A stretch of 64,000 nt of DNA from JACCWP01 sp963801045 (GTDB taxonomy: Bacteria > Actinomycetota > Actinomycetes > Propionibacteriales > Nocardioidaceae), in contig CAWDDC010000004.1 of assembly GCA_963801045.1 (NCBI GenBank), positions 124,001-188,000 on the forward strand. Reading direction: 5' to 3'. Numbering within the stretch: the stretch's first letter is position 1; each line of letters starts with the position of its first letter. The notes beneath the pieces were generated by a model. The model had not been told where the DNA came from. It saw nothing but the letters and a program-made list of their open reading frames with translations, and did no database searches. The translations under genes were made by a program, and so were the position numbers. Positions 1 to 9,546 of the stretch are shown piece by piece.

Positions 1-49
1 CGACGTGCGGCTGTCGGCCGACGACGTCGTCGTGCTCGCCCGGCTTTGA
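1..49 (+). CDS. 3' end of an unidentified protein (partial)
   Basis: Only the last 15 codons are inside the window; they end in TGA at 47-49 and encode a tail reading ...SADDVVVLARL. The frame is open to the left edge and has the codon usage of the neighbouring genes. The tail is too short to assign a family; hydrophobic beta-strand endings like this occur in glycosidases and PP2C-type phosphatases alike. The downstream gene reads in the same direction. Confidence 0.4.
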   Translation, partial: DVRLSADDVVVLARL

Positions 50-154
50 CGTGCCCGCCGACCTGCGGAGTAGCGTCCCCTTCGTGACCGGCGTGCCAGG
101 GGGGTCGGCGGGTGCCGCTGTCCCATCGACGGCGCCACCGGAGCCGACGGCCCG

Positions 155-2171
155 GTGCCCGAGGGACTGCGGCTGGCGTGGGACTGCTCGCCCGCGCTGG
201 TCATCGTCACCGAGGGACCCCAGCACGTGCTGACGTACCAGAACGACGCGTCGGCGGCGCTGTTCGGCAGACGGCCCACCGGCGTTCGCGATGTCCGAGG
301 CGTTCCCCGAGCTGCAGGGCCGGCCGATGGAGACGCTGGACGCGGTGCGCGCGACCGGCCAGGTGGTGCAGGTGCCGCGGGCCGACACCGGCGTGCGTGA
401 CGTCGAGGGCGGCATCGTGCACCTGCGGTACGTGCTCGCGCCACTGGGCGCGGGGCCGCCGTACGAGGGCGTCGTCGTCACCTCCGTCGACGTGACGGCG
501 GAGACCCACGCCGAACGCGCCGTGGTCCGCGCCGAGCTGCTGTCCCGCATCTCCGAGCGGCTGAACAGTGCCGCCGACCCGGACGCCGCCCTCGCCGCCC
601 TGACCGATCAGCTGGTCCCCGAGGTCGCCGACCTCGCCGCGGTCTACGTCGTCCACGGCCCGCGCGGGACCCGGCCGACGAAGGGACGGGCCCCGGCCGC
701 GATCACCATCTCGCCGCGGCTGCTGGGCAGCGGTCGGGGCGCCACCGGCAGTCCGGGCCGCGGGCCGGACCCTCGCCGTGGGACGCCGCCCTCGCGGCCG
801 GCCGGACGGTGGTGATCGACCTGGAGCAGTCGTCCCCGCTGCTCGACCCGCGGACGGCGCCGTGGCTGGACGGCGCCCAGGGCCGCGACCTCGTGCTGGT
901 GCCGCTCGCGGTGGCCGGGGTGCTCAGCGGCGCCCTGGTGCTGCTCGGCACGGTCGGGCGGGAGCGCTACACCGAGCAGGACGTCGCCTTCCTCGAGGAC
1001 GCGGCCGCCCGGGCCGGCGCCGCGGTCGCGAACGCGCGTGCCCACCAGCTCCAGCGGCAGGTGGCGATCAACCTGCAGCGTGCGCTGCTCCCGGACGCGC
1101 CGCCGCCGCTGCAGGGCCTGAAGGTGGCCGCCCGCTACCTCGCCGGCGGTGACGACGTCGAGGTCGGCGGCGACTGGTGGGACGTGCACGACCTGGGCGC
1201 GGGCCGGGTCGGCGTCGGTGTCGGCGACGTCTCCGGGCGCGGGGTGCCGGCCGCGATCGTCATGGGCCAGGCGCGCTCGGGGATGCGGGCCGCGGCGCAC
1301 GCCGACCTGCCGCCCGCCGACCTGCTCACCGTGCTGGACGCGCAGGTCGGCGAGCTGGTGTCGGTCGAGCACACCGACGACCACGCCCTGCAGCCGCGGT
1401 TCGCCACCGCCGCCTACGCGGTGCTCGAGGCGTTCGACCAGACGCTGCGACTGGCCAACGCCGGCCACCCGCCGCTGCTGGTGCGGGACCCGACCGGTGC
1501 CGTCCGCCGGGTCGCCGCGCCGCCGGGCCCGCCGTTGGGACTCGGGGGCGGGCGCGGCTACGAGGAGACCGTGGTCGACTTCCCGGCCGGCTCGCTGCTG
1601 CTGGCGTTCACCGACGGCCTGGTGGAGTCCAGCCGGGTCGACATCGACTCCGGCATCGAGCGGCTGGCCGAGGACCTGGCCGCGGTCGACGTCGACGCCG
1701 ACCTCGACGAGGTCGCCGACCGGCTGCTCACCCGAGGCGCCGGCGCCGACGACGTCGCCCTCGTGCTGCTGCGCAGCGACCCGGCCCGGCTGCCGGTGGA
1801 GCGGTACTCGGCGACGCTGGAGCAGATGTCCGACGTGTCCCGGACCCGCCGGGAGCTCACCGGGCTCGCCGACACGGCACACCCCGGAACTGGCCTACCG
1901 GGTCGCGCACGTGTCGGCCGAGCTGCTGGCCAACGCCATGTCGCACGTCGGACCTCCGGTGTCGGTGCGGGCGCACGTCGCCTTCGACCGGATGGTCGTC
2001 GAGGTGGCCGACCGGTCCGCCTCCGCGCCGCGGGCACGGGTGGCCGAGGCCGACGACGAGCACGGGCGCGGCCTGCCGATCGTGTCCGCGCTGGCCGTCG
2101 CCTGGGGATCGCGGATCACCCGCAACGGCAAGGCGACCTGGGCGGAGCTGGGCCCGCCACCGGGGTCCTAG
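155..2171 (+). CDS. PAS-GAF-SpoIIE-type phosphatase with C-terminal HATPase domain (frame-broken)
   Basis: Multi-domain signalling protein of the RsbU/SpoIIE type. It probably dephosphorylates an anti-sigma-factor antagonist and may itself carry the anti-sigma kinase module. In order it shows a PAS-like segment (155-500), a GAF-like segment (to about 1060), a PP2C/SpoIIE phosphatase with VGGDWWDV, VGVGDVSGRG and FTDGLVESS (1150-1790), and a HATPase_c-like tail with SAELLANAMSH and DEHGRGLPIV (1900-2171). It is read by joining frames near 285, between 735 and 780, and near 1887. At the last site one extra base in GCACACCCC turns TATPELAY into a shifted frame. The GTG at 155 is the first start in its frame. 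A GTG at 84 in another frame becomes possible if one more base was inserted near 153. It probably forms its own transcription unit. Confidence 0.75.
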
Positions 2172-2206
2172 TCCGGCCGTCGCCCGGCGTGATTTCCGCG
2201 GATCGC

Positions 2207-2263
2207 TTCCGCTCCCGGCGAGCGCGAAGTACGCTCCACGGGCGCATCGCGCAAACGTTTTGC
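2207..2263 (+). promoter_or_regulatory. Promoter with LacI-type operator upstream of the GH10 gene
   Basis: The operator GCAAA-CGT-TTTGC at 2251-2263 is a palindrome with a 3-base centre. It sits 15 bases after a plausible -10 (TACGCT, 2230-2235), which has a weak -35 (TTCCGC, 2207-2212) at 17-base spacing. The same core recurs at 5331, 18516 and 22788, which suggests control by the LacI repressor encoded at 21698-22717. The start codon of the GH10 gene is 60 bases downstream. Confidence 0.55.
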
Positions 2264-2323
2264 ATCACGCGGGCCGGCACCCGGCCGGCTCCCCGCGTCC
2301 GCTGCTGACCGAAGGAGCGAGGC

Positions 2324-3547
2324 ATGGCCAGTCCGAGCGCCAGGAACGAGCCGGTGAGTCGGCGAACGATGCTGCGAGGTGCCGCCGGAGCGGCGGCAGT
2401 CGGTGCCGCCGGCGGCGTCGTCGGCGGCGTCGCCCCGGGAGCGGCCGCGGCCGGCTCCGCAGCCTCTGTCGCCGCAGCTGACGGGGAGCGGCGCGCACCG
2501 CTGTGGCGCAGGCCTGGCGCCGTGGGCTGGTCTTCGGGTCCGCGTTCTCCACCCGGCTGAAGGACCACCCGTACCGCCGGCTGGTCGACCGCGAGGCCGC
2601 GCTGATGTTCACCGAGGACGACCTGCTCTGGTACAAGCTCAAGCCGACCCCGAGCTCCCCGCTGGACTTCGACTGGGGCGACCGGTTCTACGATCTCGCC
2701 GAGCGCAAGCAGCAGCTGGTCTTCGCCGCGCACCTGGTGTGGGACGAGGGGTTCGGCGAGGGCTGGACCGACGACGACCTGTGGGGCCTGACCAAGAAGC
2801 AGGCCGAGGACCTGCTCTACCCGATCGTGACGAAGATGTCGCGGCGCTACCGCGGCCGCACGGCTGGCTGGGTCACCGCCAACGAGGTCACCGACCCCGA
2901 GGGCAGGAAAGGCTTCCGCACCAACGTGCCGTGGTACAACACGATCGGCCGCGAGTACATCAACGAGGTCTTCCACATCGCCGCGCGAGCAGGACCCGAA
3001 GGCGACCCTCGTGCTCAACGAGTTCGGCTTCGAGACCGTCAACGAGTTCGGCGACCGCCCCGAGGACCGCCGCGCCGCCACCCTGCAGGTCATCGACACG
3101 CTGCTGGACGAGGGCGTGCCGGTGCACGCGCTCGGCATCCAGGGCCACCTGCTCGCCGAGCAGTTCGGGCGGCGCTTCAACGAGCGCGGCTACCGACGGT
3201 TCCTCGCCGACGTCGCCGACCGCGGCCTGGACATCCTCATCACCGAGATGGACTGCCTCGACGACGGACTGCCGATCTCGCCGAGCGCGCGGGACCGCCG
3301 GATGGGCCAGGTCTACCGGCAGTTCCTCGACGTGGCCCTCGACGAGCCCGCGGTGAAGTCGGTGATGGCCTTCGGGCTGTCCGACCGCTACAGCTGGCTG
3401 CAGGAGGACTACCCGCGCGACGACGGCGGCTACCGCCGGCCGCTGCCGTTCGACAAGGCGCTGCGGCCGAAGCTCGCCTACGACGCGATCTGCGCGGCAC
3501 TGCAGGGCGCTCCCGACCGCGCCCCGCTGTGGCAGCCGCTGCGCTGA
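2324..3547 (+). CDS. Tat-exported glycoside hydrolase family 10 protein (xylanase-like, frame-broken)
   Basis: Secreted endo-beta-1,4-xylanase-type enzyme of the GH10 (beta/alpha)8 family. The N-terminus has a twin-arginine signal (SRRTMLRGAAG followed by an Ala/Gly-rich stretch), so it is probably folded before export. GH10 landmarks are GSAF, HLVWD, the acid/base glutamate in WVTANEV, LVLNEFG, LGIQGHL, the nucleophile in ITEMD, and the GLSDRYSWL...RPLPFD ending. The acid/base motif departs from the usual WDVVNE, and EN at the -2 subsite reads ED, so the substrate may not be plain xylan. Two frame breaks occur, near 2503 and 2991. Removing the A at 2991 restores ...ARADPKATLVLNE. The ATG at 2324 follows a GAAGGAGCGAGGC ribosome site. 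It is probably induced with the ABC importer at 15-18.5 kb through the shared operator. Confidence 0.85.
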
Positions 3548-3605
3548 CCCCGGCTGAACGGGCAGGCGTGCGCGAACCGCGATCGGACGACCAGGAGGAG
3601 AACAG

Positions 3606-4274
3606 GTGCAGCAGGGCAGTCGACGGGCGCTGGTGGTCCGCGGGGGATGGGAGGGCCACTCGCCCGTCGAGGCCACCGAGCGGTTCATCCCGTTCCTCGA
3701 GGAGCACGGCTTCGAGGTGACGGTGCGCGACGACCTCGACGCGTACGACGACGAGGAGCTGCTGGCCCGCACCGACCTGGTGCTGCAGTGCTGGACCCAG
3801 GGCGAGATCAGCGACGACCGGGTGGCCCGGCTGTCGGCGGCGGTCGCAGCCGGCACCGGGCTGGCGGGCTGGCACGGCGGGATCATCGACGCCTTCCGGA
3901 TGTCGCCGGAGTACCTGCAGCTCACCGGTGGTCAGTTCGCGACCCATCCCGGCGGGGTGCGCGACCACGCGGTCGAGGTGGTGCCCGCGCGTGCCGAGCA
4001 CCCGATCGTCGCGGGCATCGCGTCGCGCTGGGACCAGCACACCGAGCAGTACTGGAGCCTGGCCGACGGGCTCAACGACGTGCTGGTGATGTCCCGCTTC
4101 CGCCCGGGTCCGGACACGCCCTGGCGGCAGGAGGTCACGGCGCCGGCGGTGTGGACGCGGGGGTGGGGCGAGGGCCGGGTGTTCGTCTCGACGATCGGCC
4201 ACTTCCCGACCGACCTGGACGTGCCGCCGGTGCGCACGCTGACCGAGCGCGGGCTGCTGTGGGCTGCGCGGTAG
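3606..4274 (+). CDS. ThuA-domain (trehalose-utilisation-like) protein
   Basis: A 222-residue intact protein with the class I glutamine-amidotransferase-like fold of the ThuA family. It shows ALVVRGGWEGHSPVEAT at the N-terminus, LAGWHGG near residue 85, HPIVAGI near 133 and the terminal HFPTD/TERGLLWAAR region typical of the family. ThuA proteins accompany Gfo/Idh oxidoreductases in trehalose and 3-keto-glycoside catabolism, and their exact reaction is not settled. The GTG start is preceded by AGGAGGAG, and the gene follows the GH10 gene by 58 bases, consistent with one operon. Two Gfo/Idh genes lie just downstream, matching that association. Confidence 0.8.
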   Translation: MQQGSRRALVVRGGWEGHSPVEATERFIPFLEEHGFEVTVRDDLDAYDDEELLARTDLVLQCWTQGEISDDRVARLSAAVAAGTGLAGWHGGIIDAFRMSPEYLQLTGGQFATHPGGVRDHAVEVVPARAEHPIVAGIASRWDQHTEQYWSLADGLNDVLVMSRFRPGPDTPWRQEVTAPAVWTRGWGEGRVFVSTIGHFPTDLDVPPVRTLTERGLLWAAR

Positions 4275-4301
4275 CGCTGCGGTGAGCCACACTCTCGTCC
4301 C

Positions 4302-5232
4302 GTGAGCAGCGCGCACCGCGTCGTCCTCGACACCGACCTCGGCATGGGCAACGCCGGCTCGGACATCGACGACGGCTTCGCGCTCGCGCTCGCCCTCGCC
4401 GATCCCGGCATCGACCTCGAGCTGGTGACCACCGTCGGGGGCAACGCCGACGTCGACGTGTGCACCCGGTTGACCCGCGAGCTGCTCGCGCGGCTCGGGG
4501 CGTACCGACCCGCCGGTCGTCAGCGGGGCGTCGTTGCCGCTGCGCGGCGGGTCCGGCCGGCGCTCCGGGCCGCACCGGGCGCCGTACGCCGCCCCGGCGA
4601 TCGCCGACGCGGTCGCGGCCGCGCCGGGGGAGATCACGCTGGTCGCGATCGGGCCGCTGACCAACGTGGCCACGGCGCTGCTGCTCGACCCGGCGCTGGC
4701 GCGCGACGTGCGCGAGGTGGTCGTGATGGGCGGCGTCTTCCTCGAGTCCACCAACCTGTCGGCGATGCCGGGGGAGTACAACATCTGGTCCGACCCGGAG
4801 GCGGCCGCGGTCGTGCTGGCGAGCGGCGCGCCACTGCGGTTCGTCGGGCTGGACGTGACCCAGCAGGTGCGGCTGACCCGTGCCGAGGCCGCCGCGATGA
4901 CGGCGTCGGGACGCGACTTCGAGGCGTTCGCGGGCGAGTGCGCGACCGCGTGGATCGACCACCACGGAGCGGCCAACCCCGGCGACCCCCGGGAGCAGGA
5001 CAGCTGCGCCCTGCACGACCCGCTCGCGGTCGCGGTGGTGACCGACCCCGGTCTGGTGACCTGGCGACCCGCCTTCGTGCAGGTGGAGACCGCGGGCCGG
5101 GTGACCCGCGGGGTCGCGGTCGCCGACCTGCTCACCGGCGCACCGGCGCCGGAGCCGAACTGCCGCATCGCCACCGCGGTCGACGCGGAGGCGTTCGGCC
5201 GGGTGTTCCGGGAGCGGATCGGCTCGCTCTGA
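4302..5232 (+). CDS. Inosine/uridine-preferring nucleoside hydrolase (frame-broken)
   Basis: Cytosolic N-glycosidase that splits ribonucleosides, or a related N-glycoside, into base and sugar. The N-terminal Asp cluster is DTDLGMGNAGSDIDDGFAL, an expanded form of the family's DTDxGxDD calcium/ribose site. IGPLTNVA and VVMGGVF follow, and the catalytic His-Asp is in LHDPLAVAVV near the C-terminus. One extra G near 4510 breaks the frame; correcting it gives RLGRTDPPVVSGA. GTG at 4302 is the first in-frame start. It lies in the catabolic operon-like run between the ThuA protein and two oxidoreductases, so its real substrate could be a glycoside other than a nucleoside. Confidence 0.8.
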
Positions 5233-5238
5233 GCGCTG

Positions 5239-5258
5239 CCGCGGCCGCGCGGCCGCGG
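5239..5258. terminator. Perfect 20-bp GC palindrome after the nucleoside hydrolase gene
   Basis: A perfect self-complementary stretch (10-base arms with no loop) starts 6 bases after the stop codon. There is no T-run, as is usual in GC-rich actinobacteria, so it is a candidate intrinsic terminator or a roadblock separating the 2.3-5.2 kb unit from the next promoter. Confidence 0.35.
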
Positions 5259-5289
5259 GCCGCGACGAGCAGAAAGTTCGCCCGTTCGC

Positions 5290-5343
5290 TTGTCGCCGGT
5301 GGGCGACTGCTCTAGCGTCGGGCACGGCTTGCAAATCGTTTGC
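5290..5343 (+). promoter_or_regulatory. Promoter with LacI-type operator for the two-oxidoreductase operon
   Basis: -35 TTGTCG (5290-5295), 17-base spacer and -10 TAGCGT (5313-5318), with the operator GCAAA-TCG-TTTGC at 5331-5343 just after the expected transcription start. This is a perfect palindrome with a 3-base centre and the best match to the site family shared with 2251, 18516 and 22788. Occupancy there would block initiation, as expected for a LacI repressor. Confidence 0.65.
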
Positions 5344-5369
5344 GCGACCGTACCGGAGGGACCCATCCC

Positions 5370-6574
5370 GTGCCCCACGAGCAGCCCCGCCAGCCCCTCC
5401 GGGTGGCGATGATCGGCTACGCCTTCATGGGTGCGGCGCACTCGCAGGCGTGGCGGACGGCGGGGCGGGTCTTCGACCTGCCGGTGGCCACCGAGATGCG
5501 ACTGCTGTGCGGGCGCGACGCCGAGGCGGCGGAGGCCGCGGCGGCCAGGCTCGGCTGGGCCGAGTGGTGCACCGACTGGCAGCGAGGCGGTGCGGCCGCG
5601 ACGACATCGACGTGATCGACATCTGCACCCCGGGCGACACCCACCCGGAGATCGCGATCGCGGCGTTGCGCGCCGGCAAGCACGTGCTGTGCGAGAAGCC
5701 ACTCGCCAACACGGTGGCCGACGCGGAGCAGATGGCAGCGGCGGCCCGGGAGGCGGCCGGCCGCGGCGTGCGCTCGATGGTGGGCTTCAACTACCGCCGG
5801 GTACCGGCGCTGGCGTACGCCCGCGACCTGGTCGACGAGGGCCTGGTCGGCGACGTCCGGCACATCCGGGCGCAGTACCTGCAGGACTGGATCGTCGACC
5901 CCGAGTTCCCGCTGGTGTGGCGGCTGCAGCAGGACAGGGCGGGGTCGGGAGCGCTCGGCGACATCGGGGCGCACGTCATCGACCTGGCCCGCTTCGTCAC
6001 CGGTCACCGGCTGGTCGGCGTGGCCGCGACCATGCAGACGTTCGTGCCCCGCCGGCCGCTTCCCGGCGCGTCGGCCGGGCTGGCGGCGACCGGTGCGGTC
6101 GGTGCCGAGCTCGGCGACGTGACCGTCGACGACGCCGCCGCGTTCGTCGGGCGCACGGACGGCGGCGCGATGGCCGTGGTCGAGGCCACCCGCTTCGCCA
6201 CCGGCCGCAAGAACGCGATGCGACTGGAGGTCAACGGCTCCCGCGGCAGCCTGGCCTTCGACTTCGAGGCGATGAACGAGCTGCACGTCTACGACGGCAC
6301 CGTGCCGGCGGTCGGCGCGGGCTTCCGCCGCATCCTGGTCACCGAGCCCGAGCACCCCTACCTCGAGGCGTGGTGGCCGCCCGGCCACGGCCTCGGCTAC
6401 GAGCACACGTTCGTGCACGAGATCGCCGACTTCGTCCGCGACGTCGGCACCGGTCGTGACCCGTCGCCGTCGTTCGCGGACGGGTTGGCGGTGCAGCGGG
6501 TGCTGCAGGCGGTCGAGCACTCCGCGGCCGACGACTCCCGGTGGACGGCCGTCGAGCAGGGCGAGGAGAACTGA
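5370..6574 (+). CDS. Gfo/Idh/MocA-family oxidoreductase (frame-broken)
   Basis: NAD(P)-dependent sugar dehydrogenase of the glucose-fructose oxidoreductase/inositol dehydrogenase family. It has a Rossmann start (VAMIGYAFMGAAHSQAW), the DIDVIDICTPGDTH strand, the EKPL catalytic Lys-Pro motif (LCEKPLANT) and a C-terminal beta-sheet domain with GDIGAHVIDLARFVTG. Two extra bases between 5575 and 5605 break the frame; removing them gives DWREAVRRDDIDV. The GTG start has GGAGGG upstream. Its stop overlaps the start of the next oxidoreductase (TGATG at 6572-6576), so they are translationally coupled. A LacI operator lies 27 bases upstream. The likely role is oxidising a sugar or glycoside, possibly at C3, in the glycan pathway. 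Confidence 0.85.
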
Positions 6575-7652
6575 TGCAGATGCGAGTCGGCGTGATCGGG
6601 CTGGGCGAGGTGGCCCAGGTCGTGCACCTGCCGGTGCTGCAGTCGCTGCCCCACCTGTTCGAGGTGCGCGCGGCGTGCGACATCTCGCCGACGCTGCTGC
6701 AGGTGGTCGGGGACCGCTTCGGCATCCCCGGCCGCTACGGCGTCGGCCGACGAGATGCTCGCCGCCGGCGACCTCGACTGCGTGCTGGTGCTGAACAGCG
6801 ACGAGTACCACGCCGAGTGCGTGGTCGCGGCGCTCGAGCACGGCCTGCACGTGCTGGTGGAGAAGCCGATGTGCCTCAGCCCCAAGGAGGCGGAGCGGAT
6901 CATCGAGGCCCGCGACCGCACCGGGCTGACCGTGATGGTGGGCTACATGCGGCGCTTCGCCCCGGCCTTCCTCGAGGCGGTCGAGCTGCTGCCGAGCCTG
7001 GGCCGGATCAACTTCGCCCGGGTGCACGACGTCATCGGGCGCAACCGGCTGATCGTCGACCAGACCGCCGAGGTCTGCCGGCCGACCGACGTCCCGCAGC
7101 AGCTGGTGGAGCAGCGCTGGGCACGGGGGCGCGCCCTCGTCGAGGAGGCGGTGGGCTCGGTGCCCGACGAGCTCGCCAACGCCTACCGGCTGCTGTGCGG
7201 GCTCGGCAGCCACGACCTGTCCGCGATGCGTGAGCTGCTCGGACGTCCGCGCGGCGTCGCCGCCGCCCGGCAGTGGCGCAGCGGCGGCTACATCGCCGCG
7301 CTGCTCGACTACGACGACTACGTGCTGGCGTACGAGACCGGCGTCGACGAGCAGCTGCGCTTCGACGCCCACCTCGAGGTGTTCGGCGACGCCGCGTCGC
7401 TGCGGGTGCAGTACGACACCCCGTACGTCCGGCACCTGCCGACCACGCTGGTCCTCGAGCAGACCACCGGGGACGAGTTCCGGCGCACGGTGAGCCGGCC
7501 GCACCTCAAGGACCCCTACACCCACGAGCTCGAGTACTTCCACGACGTGGCGACCGCGGGCACCCGGCCGAAGACCGGACCCGGAGGACTTCGCGCTCGA
7601 CCTCGACCTGTTCACCGAGCTGATCCGGGTGCTGGGCAAGGCCAACACCTGA
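6574..7652 (+). CDS. Gfo/Idh/MocA-family oxidoreductase (frame-broken)
   Basis: Second NAD(P)-dependent sugar oxidoreductase, coupled to the preceding one by a 1-base stop/start overlap. The N-terminus MRVGVIGLGEVAQVVHLPVL is a Rossmann fold. DLDCVLVLNSDEYH, VEKPMCLSPKEAE (catalytic lysine) and MVGYMRRFAPAF follow, and the C-terminal part includes GLGSHDLSAMRELLG and LEYFHDVATAG. Frame breaks fall near 6745 (one extra base before ADEMLAAGD) and 7572 (one extra G; corrected end KTDPEDFALDLDLFTELI). Tandem oxidoreductases in one operon suggest either sequential oxidation/reduction of the same sugar or a heteromeric enzyme. Confidence 0.85.
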
Positions 7653-7680
7653 CGCCCGAGCCGGTTCAGTCGGCTGGGGC

Positions 7681-7686
7681 TAGTGT
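7681..7686 (+). promoter_or_regulatory. -10 box of a leaderless TetR-gene transcript
   Basis: TAGTGT ends 6 bases before the ATG at 7693, which places the transcription start at or next to the start codon. No ribosome site is visible between them. The same geometry occurs before 41410, 46667, 55942 and 61808. Confidence 0.4.
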
Positions 7687-7692
7687 CGGGCG

Positions 7693-8435
7693 ATGATCGA
7701 CACCGCTGGTGAACCGGTCGACGCGGACGCCGTCGTGGTGGCAGGCGACGCGCCGCCGTCCCGGCGGGTGCCGCTCGACCGCGACCGCATCCTCGCCGCG
7801 GCGGTCGCCTTCATCGACGAGCAGAGCCTGCGCGACCTCACCATGCGGCGGCTCGGAGCCGCGCTCGGCGTCGAGGCGATGTCGCTGTACCGCTACGTGC
7901 CCGGACGCGAGGAGCTGCTCGACGGTGTCGTCGAGCTGATCCTCACCGAGATGCAGGCCGACCCGGACGTGCTGGAGCAGCCCGCAGGACGGGTGGCAGG
8001 ACTTCCTGCAACGGATGGCGCACGGGGTGCGCCGGGTGGCGCTGACCCACCCCGGCGCGTTCCCGCTGGTGGCGTCCCGGCCGCTCGAGGCGCCGTGGCT
8101 GCGGCCGCCGCTGCGCAGCCTGCCGTGGGTCGAGCGCTTCCTCGAGGGGCTGGTGGCGGAGGACTTCTCCGACGAGGCGGCGGTCGCCGCCTACCGCGCG
8201 TTCACCAGCTTCCTGCTGGGTCACCTGCTGCTCGAGGTGTCCGCGCACGGAGCCGACATCGGGCCGCTGGACATCCTCGAGGACGGCGAGGAGCGCACCG
8301 GGTCTGCACCTGTACCCGCAGGTCTCCCGGCTGCGCGCGGCGCTGTCCGAGGACCACGCCGCCAGCGAGTTCGAGGAGTCGCTGGAGAGCCTGCTGGACC
8401 GGATCGCGCTGATCCAGCTGCAGCTGCCCGGTTGA
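7693..8435 (+). CDS. TetR-family transcriptional regulator (frame-broken)
   Basis: DNA-binding repressor with an N-terminal TetR helix-turn-helix (residues about 25-70: RILAAAVAFIDEQ, LTMRRLGAALGVEAMSLYRYV) and a C-terminal ligand domain of the tetracycline-repressor type. Frame breaks are at 7986 (an extra A; corrected QPADGWQDFLQRM) and 8297 (an extra G; corrected ERTGLHLYPQVSRL). It sits between the oxidoreductase operon and the membrane-protein module and could control either. The palindrome TTAC-AAC-GTAA at 8500-8510 downstream is a candidate operator for it. Confidence 0.8.
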
Positions 8436-8459
8436 CGCCGGATCCCGCGGGGTACCGAA

Positions 8460-8510
8460 TTGCGAGAGCGTGCCGATCAGAACGTAGCGTCGACCTGCCT
8501 TACAACGTAA
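8460..8510 (+). promoter_or_regulatory. Promoter and palindrome upstream of the membrane-protein module
   Basis: Possible -35 TTGCGA (8460-8465), 19-base spacer and -10 TAGCGT (8485-8490), followed by the palindrome TTAC-AAC-GTAA at 8500-8510, a small inverted repeat suited to a TetR-type dimer. GGAGGAG before the ATG at 8533 is the ribosome site. The spacer is longer than optimal. Confidence 0.35.
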
Positions 8511-8532
8511 ACCTGCGCAGCGGAGGAGTGGC

Positions 8533-8943
8533 ATGGCAGACGGCACGACCCGAGACCAACAGGACCAAGGCGTGGGTGAGCTGGTCGGGCAGCTCACCGA
8601 GCAGGTGAGCCTGCTGGTGCGCGACGAGCTGGCGCTGGCGCAGGCCGAGCTCAAGGCCAAGGGCAAGGCCGCCGGCCTGGGCGCCGGGCTGTTCGGCGGC
8701 GCCGGACTGGTGGCGGCCTACGGCCTCGGCGTGCTGATCGCGGCCGCCGTGCTCGGCCTCGCCGTCGCCGTCGACGCCTGGTTGGCCGCGCTGATCGTCG
8801 GCGTCGTCGTGCTGGCCGTGGCCGGCGTCATGGCTCTGGTCGGCAAGAAGCAGGTCACCAAGGCGAGCCCACCGCTGCCCACCGAGTCGATCGAGGGCGT
8901 CCGGCACGACGTCGAGGCCCTCAAGGGAGGTACCAGCCGATGA
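8533..8943 (+). CDS. Actinobacterial Holin-X family (phage_holin_3_6) membrane protein
   Basis: A 136-residue integral membrane protein of the putative actinobacterial Holin-X superfamily. An N-terminal amphipathic segment (VGELVGQLTEQVSLLVRDEL) is followed by two hydrophobic helices (about 45-75 and 80-105) and a short charged tail. Despite the family name it is a normal chromosomal gene in many actinobacteria and does not indicate a prophage. The stop overlaps the ATG of the DUF3618 gene by 4 bases, so the two are co-translated. GGAGGAGTGGC gives a strong ribosome site. Confidence 0.8.
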   Translation: MADGTTRDQQDQGVGELVGQLTEQVSLLVRDELALAQAELKAKGKAAGLGAGLFGGAGLVAAYGLGVLIAAAVLGLAVAVDAWLAALIVGVVVLAVAGVMALVGKKQVTKASPPLPTESIEGVRHDVEALKGGTSR

Positions 8944-9221
8944 GCGGCGCACACCGCAGCCCCGAGGCGGACCAGACCGAGATGCTGCGCGACGAGATCG
9001 CGCAGACCCGGGAGGAGCTGGCCGAGACCGCACAGGCGCTCGGCGACAAGCTGGACGTGAAGCAGCAGGCGCGTTCGGCGGCGTCGACCGCGCAGGAGCG
9101 GGTCCAGGAGCTGCCCGATCGCGCGGCTGCCCAGTGGCAGCGCGACCCGGTGCCGATCGCCGCAGGCGTGACGGCGTTCCTCGTGGTCCTCGTGCTGCTC
9201 GGATGGAGGGGGCGGCGATGA
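8940..9221 (+). CDS. DUF3618 family membrane-anchored protein
   Basis: A 93-residue protein with the DUF3618 signature: a helical, Gln/Glu-rich N-terminal half (LRDEIAQTREELAETAQALG) and one C-terminal transmembrane helix (PIAAGVTAFLVVLVLLGW) ending in Arg residues, which predicts a cytoplasmic helical domain anchored in the membrane. It overlaps both neighbours by ATGA junctions. Function is unknown; the family travels with Holin-X and DUF4235 proteins. Confidence 0.8.
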   Translation: MSGAHRSPEADQTEMLRDEIAQTREELAETAQALGDKLDVKQQARSAASTAQERVQELPDRAAAQWQRDPVPIAAGVTAFLVVLVLLGWRGRR

Positions 9222-9496
9222 GCAACAAGAAGGCCGCCAAGATCGCCTACCGGCCGTTCGGGCTGGCCTCGAGCATCGCCGGCGGCATCGTGGCCGGCAC
9301 CGTGTTCAAGCAGACCTGGCGACGCGTCCAGGGCGAGGACGACGCACCCGACCCGTTGCAGGGGGAGTACGGCTGGGGCCAGCTGCTGGTCTCGGCCGCG
9401 CTCCAGGGCGCCATCTACGCCGTGGTCAAGGCCGCCATCGACCGAGCCGGTGCCCGTGCGTTCGAGCGCTGGACCGGCGAGTGGCCGGGTGACTGA
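9218..9496 (+). CDS. DUF4235 family membrane protein
   Basis: A 92-residue protein matching the DUF4235 pattern: two short hydrophobic segments (SSIAGGIVAGTVFKQTW and QLLVSAALQGAIYAVVKAAID) separated by an acidic linker with DDAPDP, and a WTGEWPGD end. The ATG at 9218 overlaps the previous stop, so it is the third gene of a tightly coupled membrane module. Its biochemical role is unknown. Confidence 0.75.
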   Translation: MSNKKAAKIAYRPFGLASSIAGGIVAGTVFKQTWRRVQGEDDAPDPLQGEYGWGQLLVSAALQGAIYAVVKAAIDRAGARAFERWTGEWPGD

Positions 9497-9546
9497 GCAC
9501 CCTGAGCCCGGTCCGTACGTCCGTCATCACCTGTCAGGAGATCACC

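Noticed and set aside
8533..9496. Prophage remnant suggested by the holin-family name
   Set aside because: Actinobacterial Holin-X proteins are ordinary chromosomal membrane proteins, and the neighbours are DUF3618/DUF4235/YihY. No lysin, capsid, integrase or attachment site is seen.
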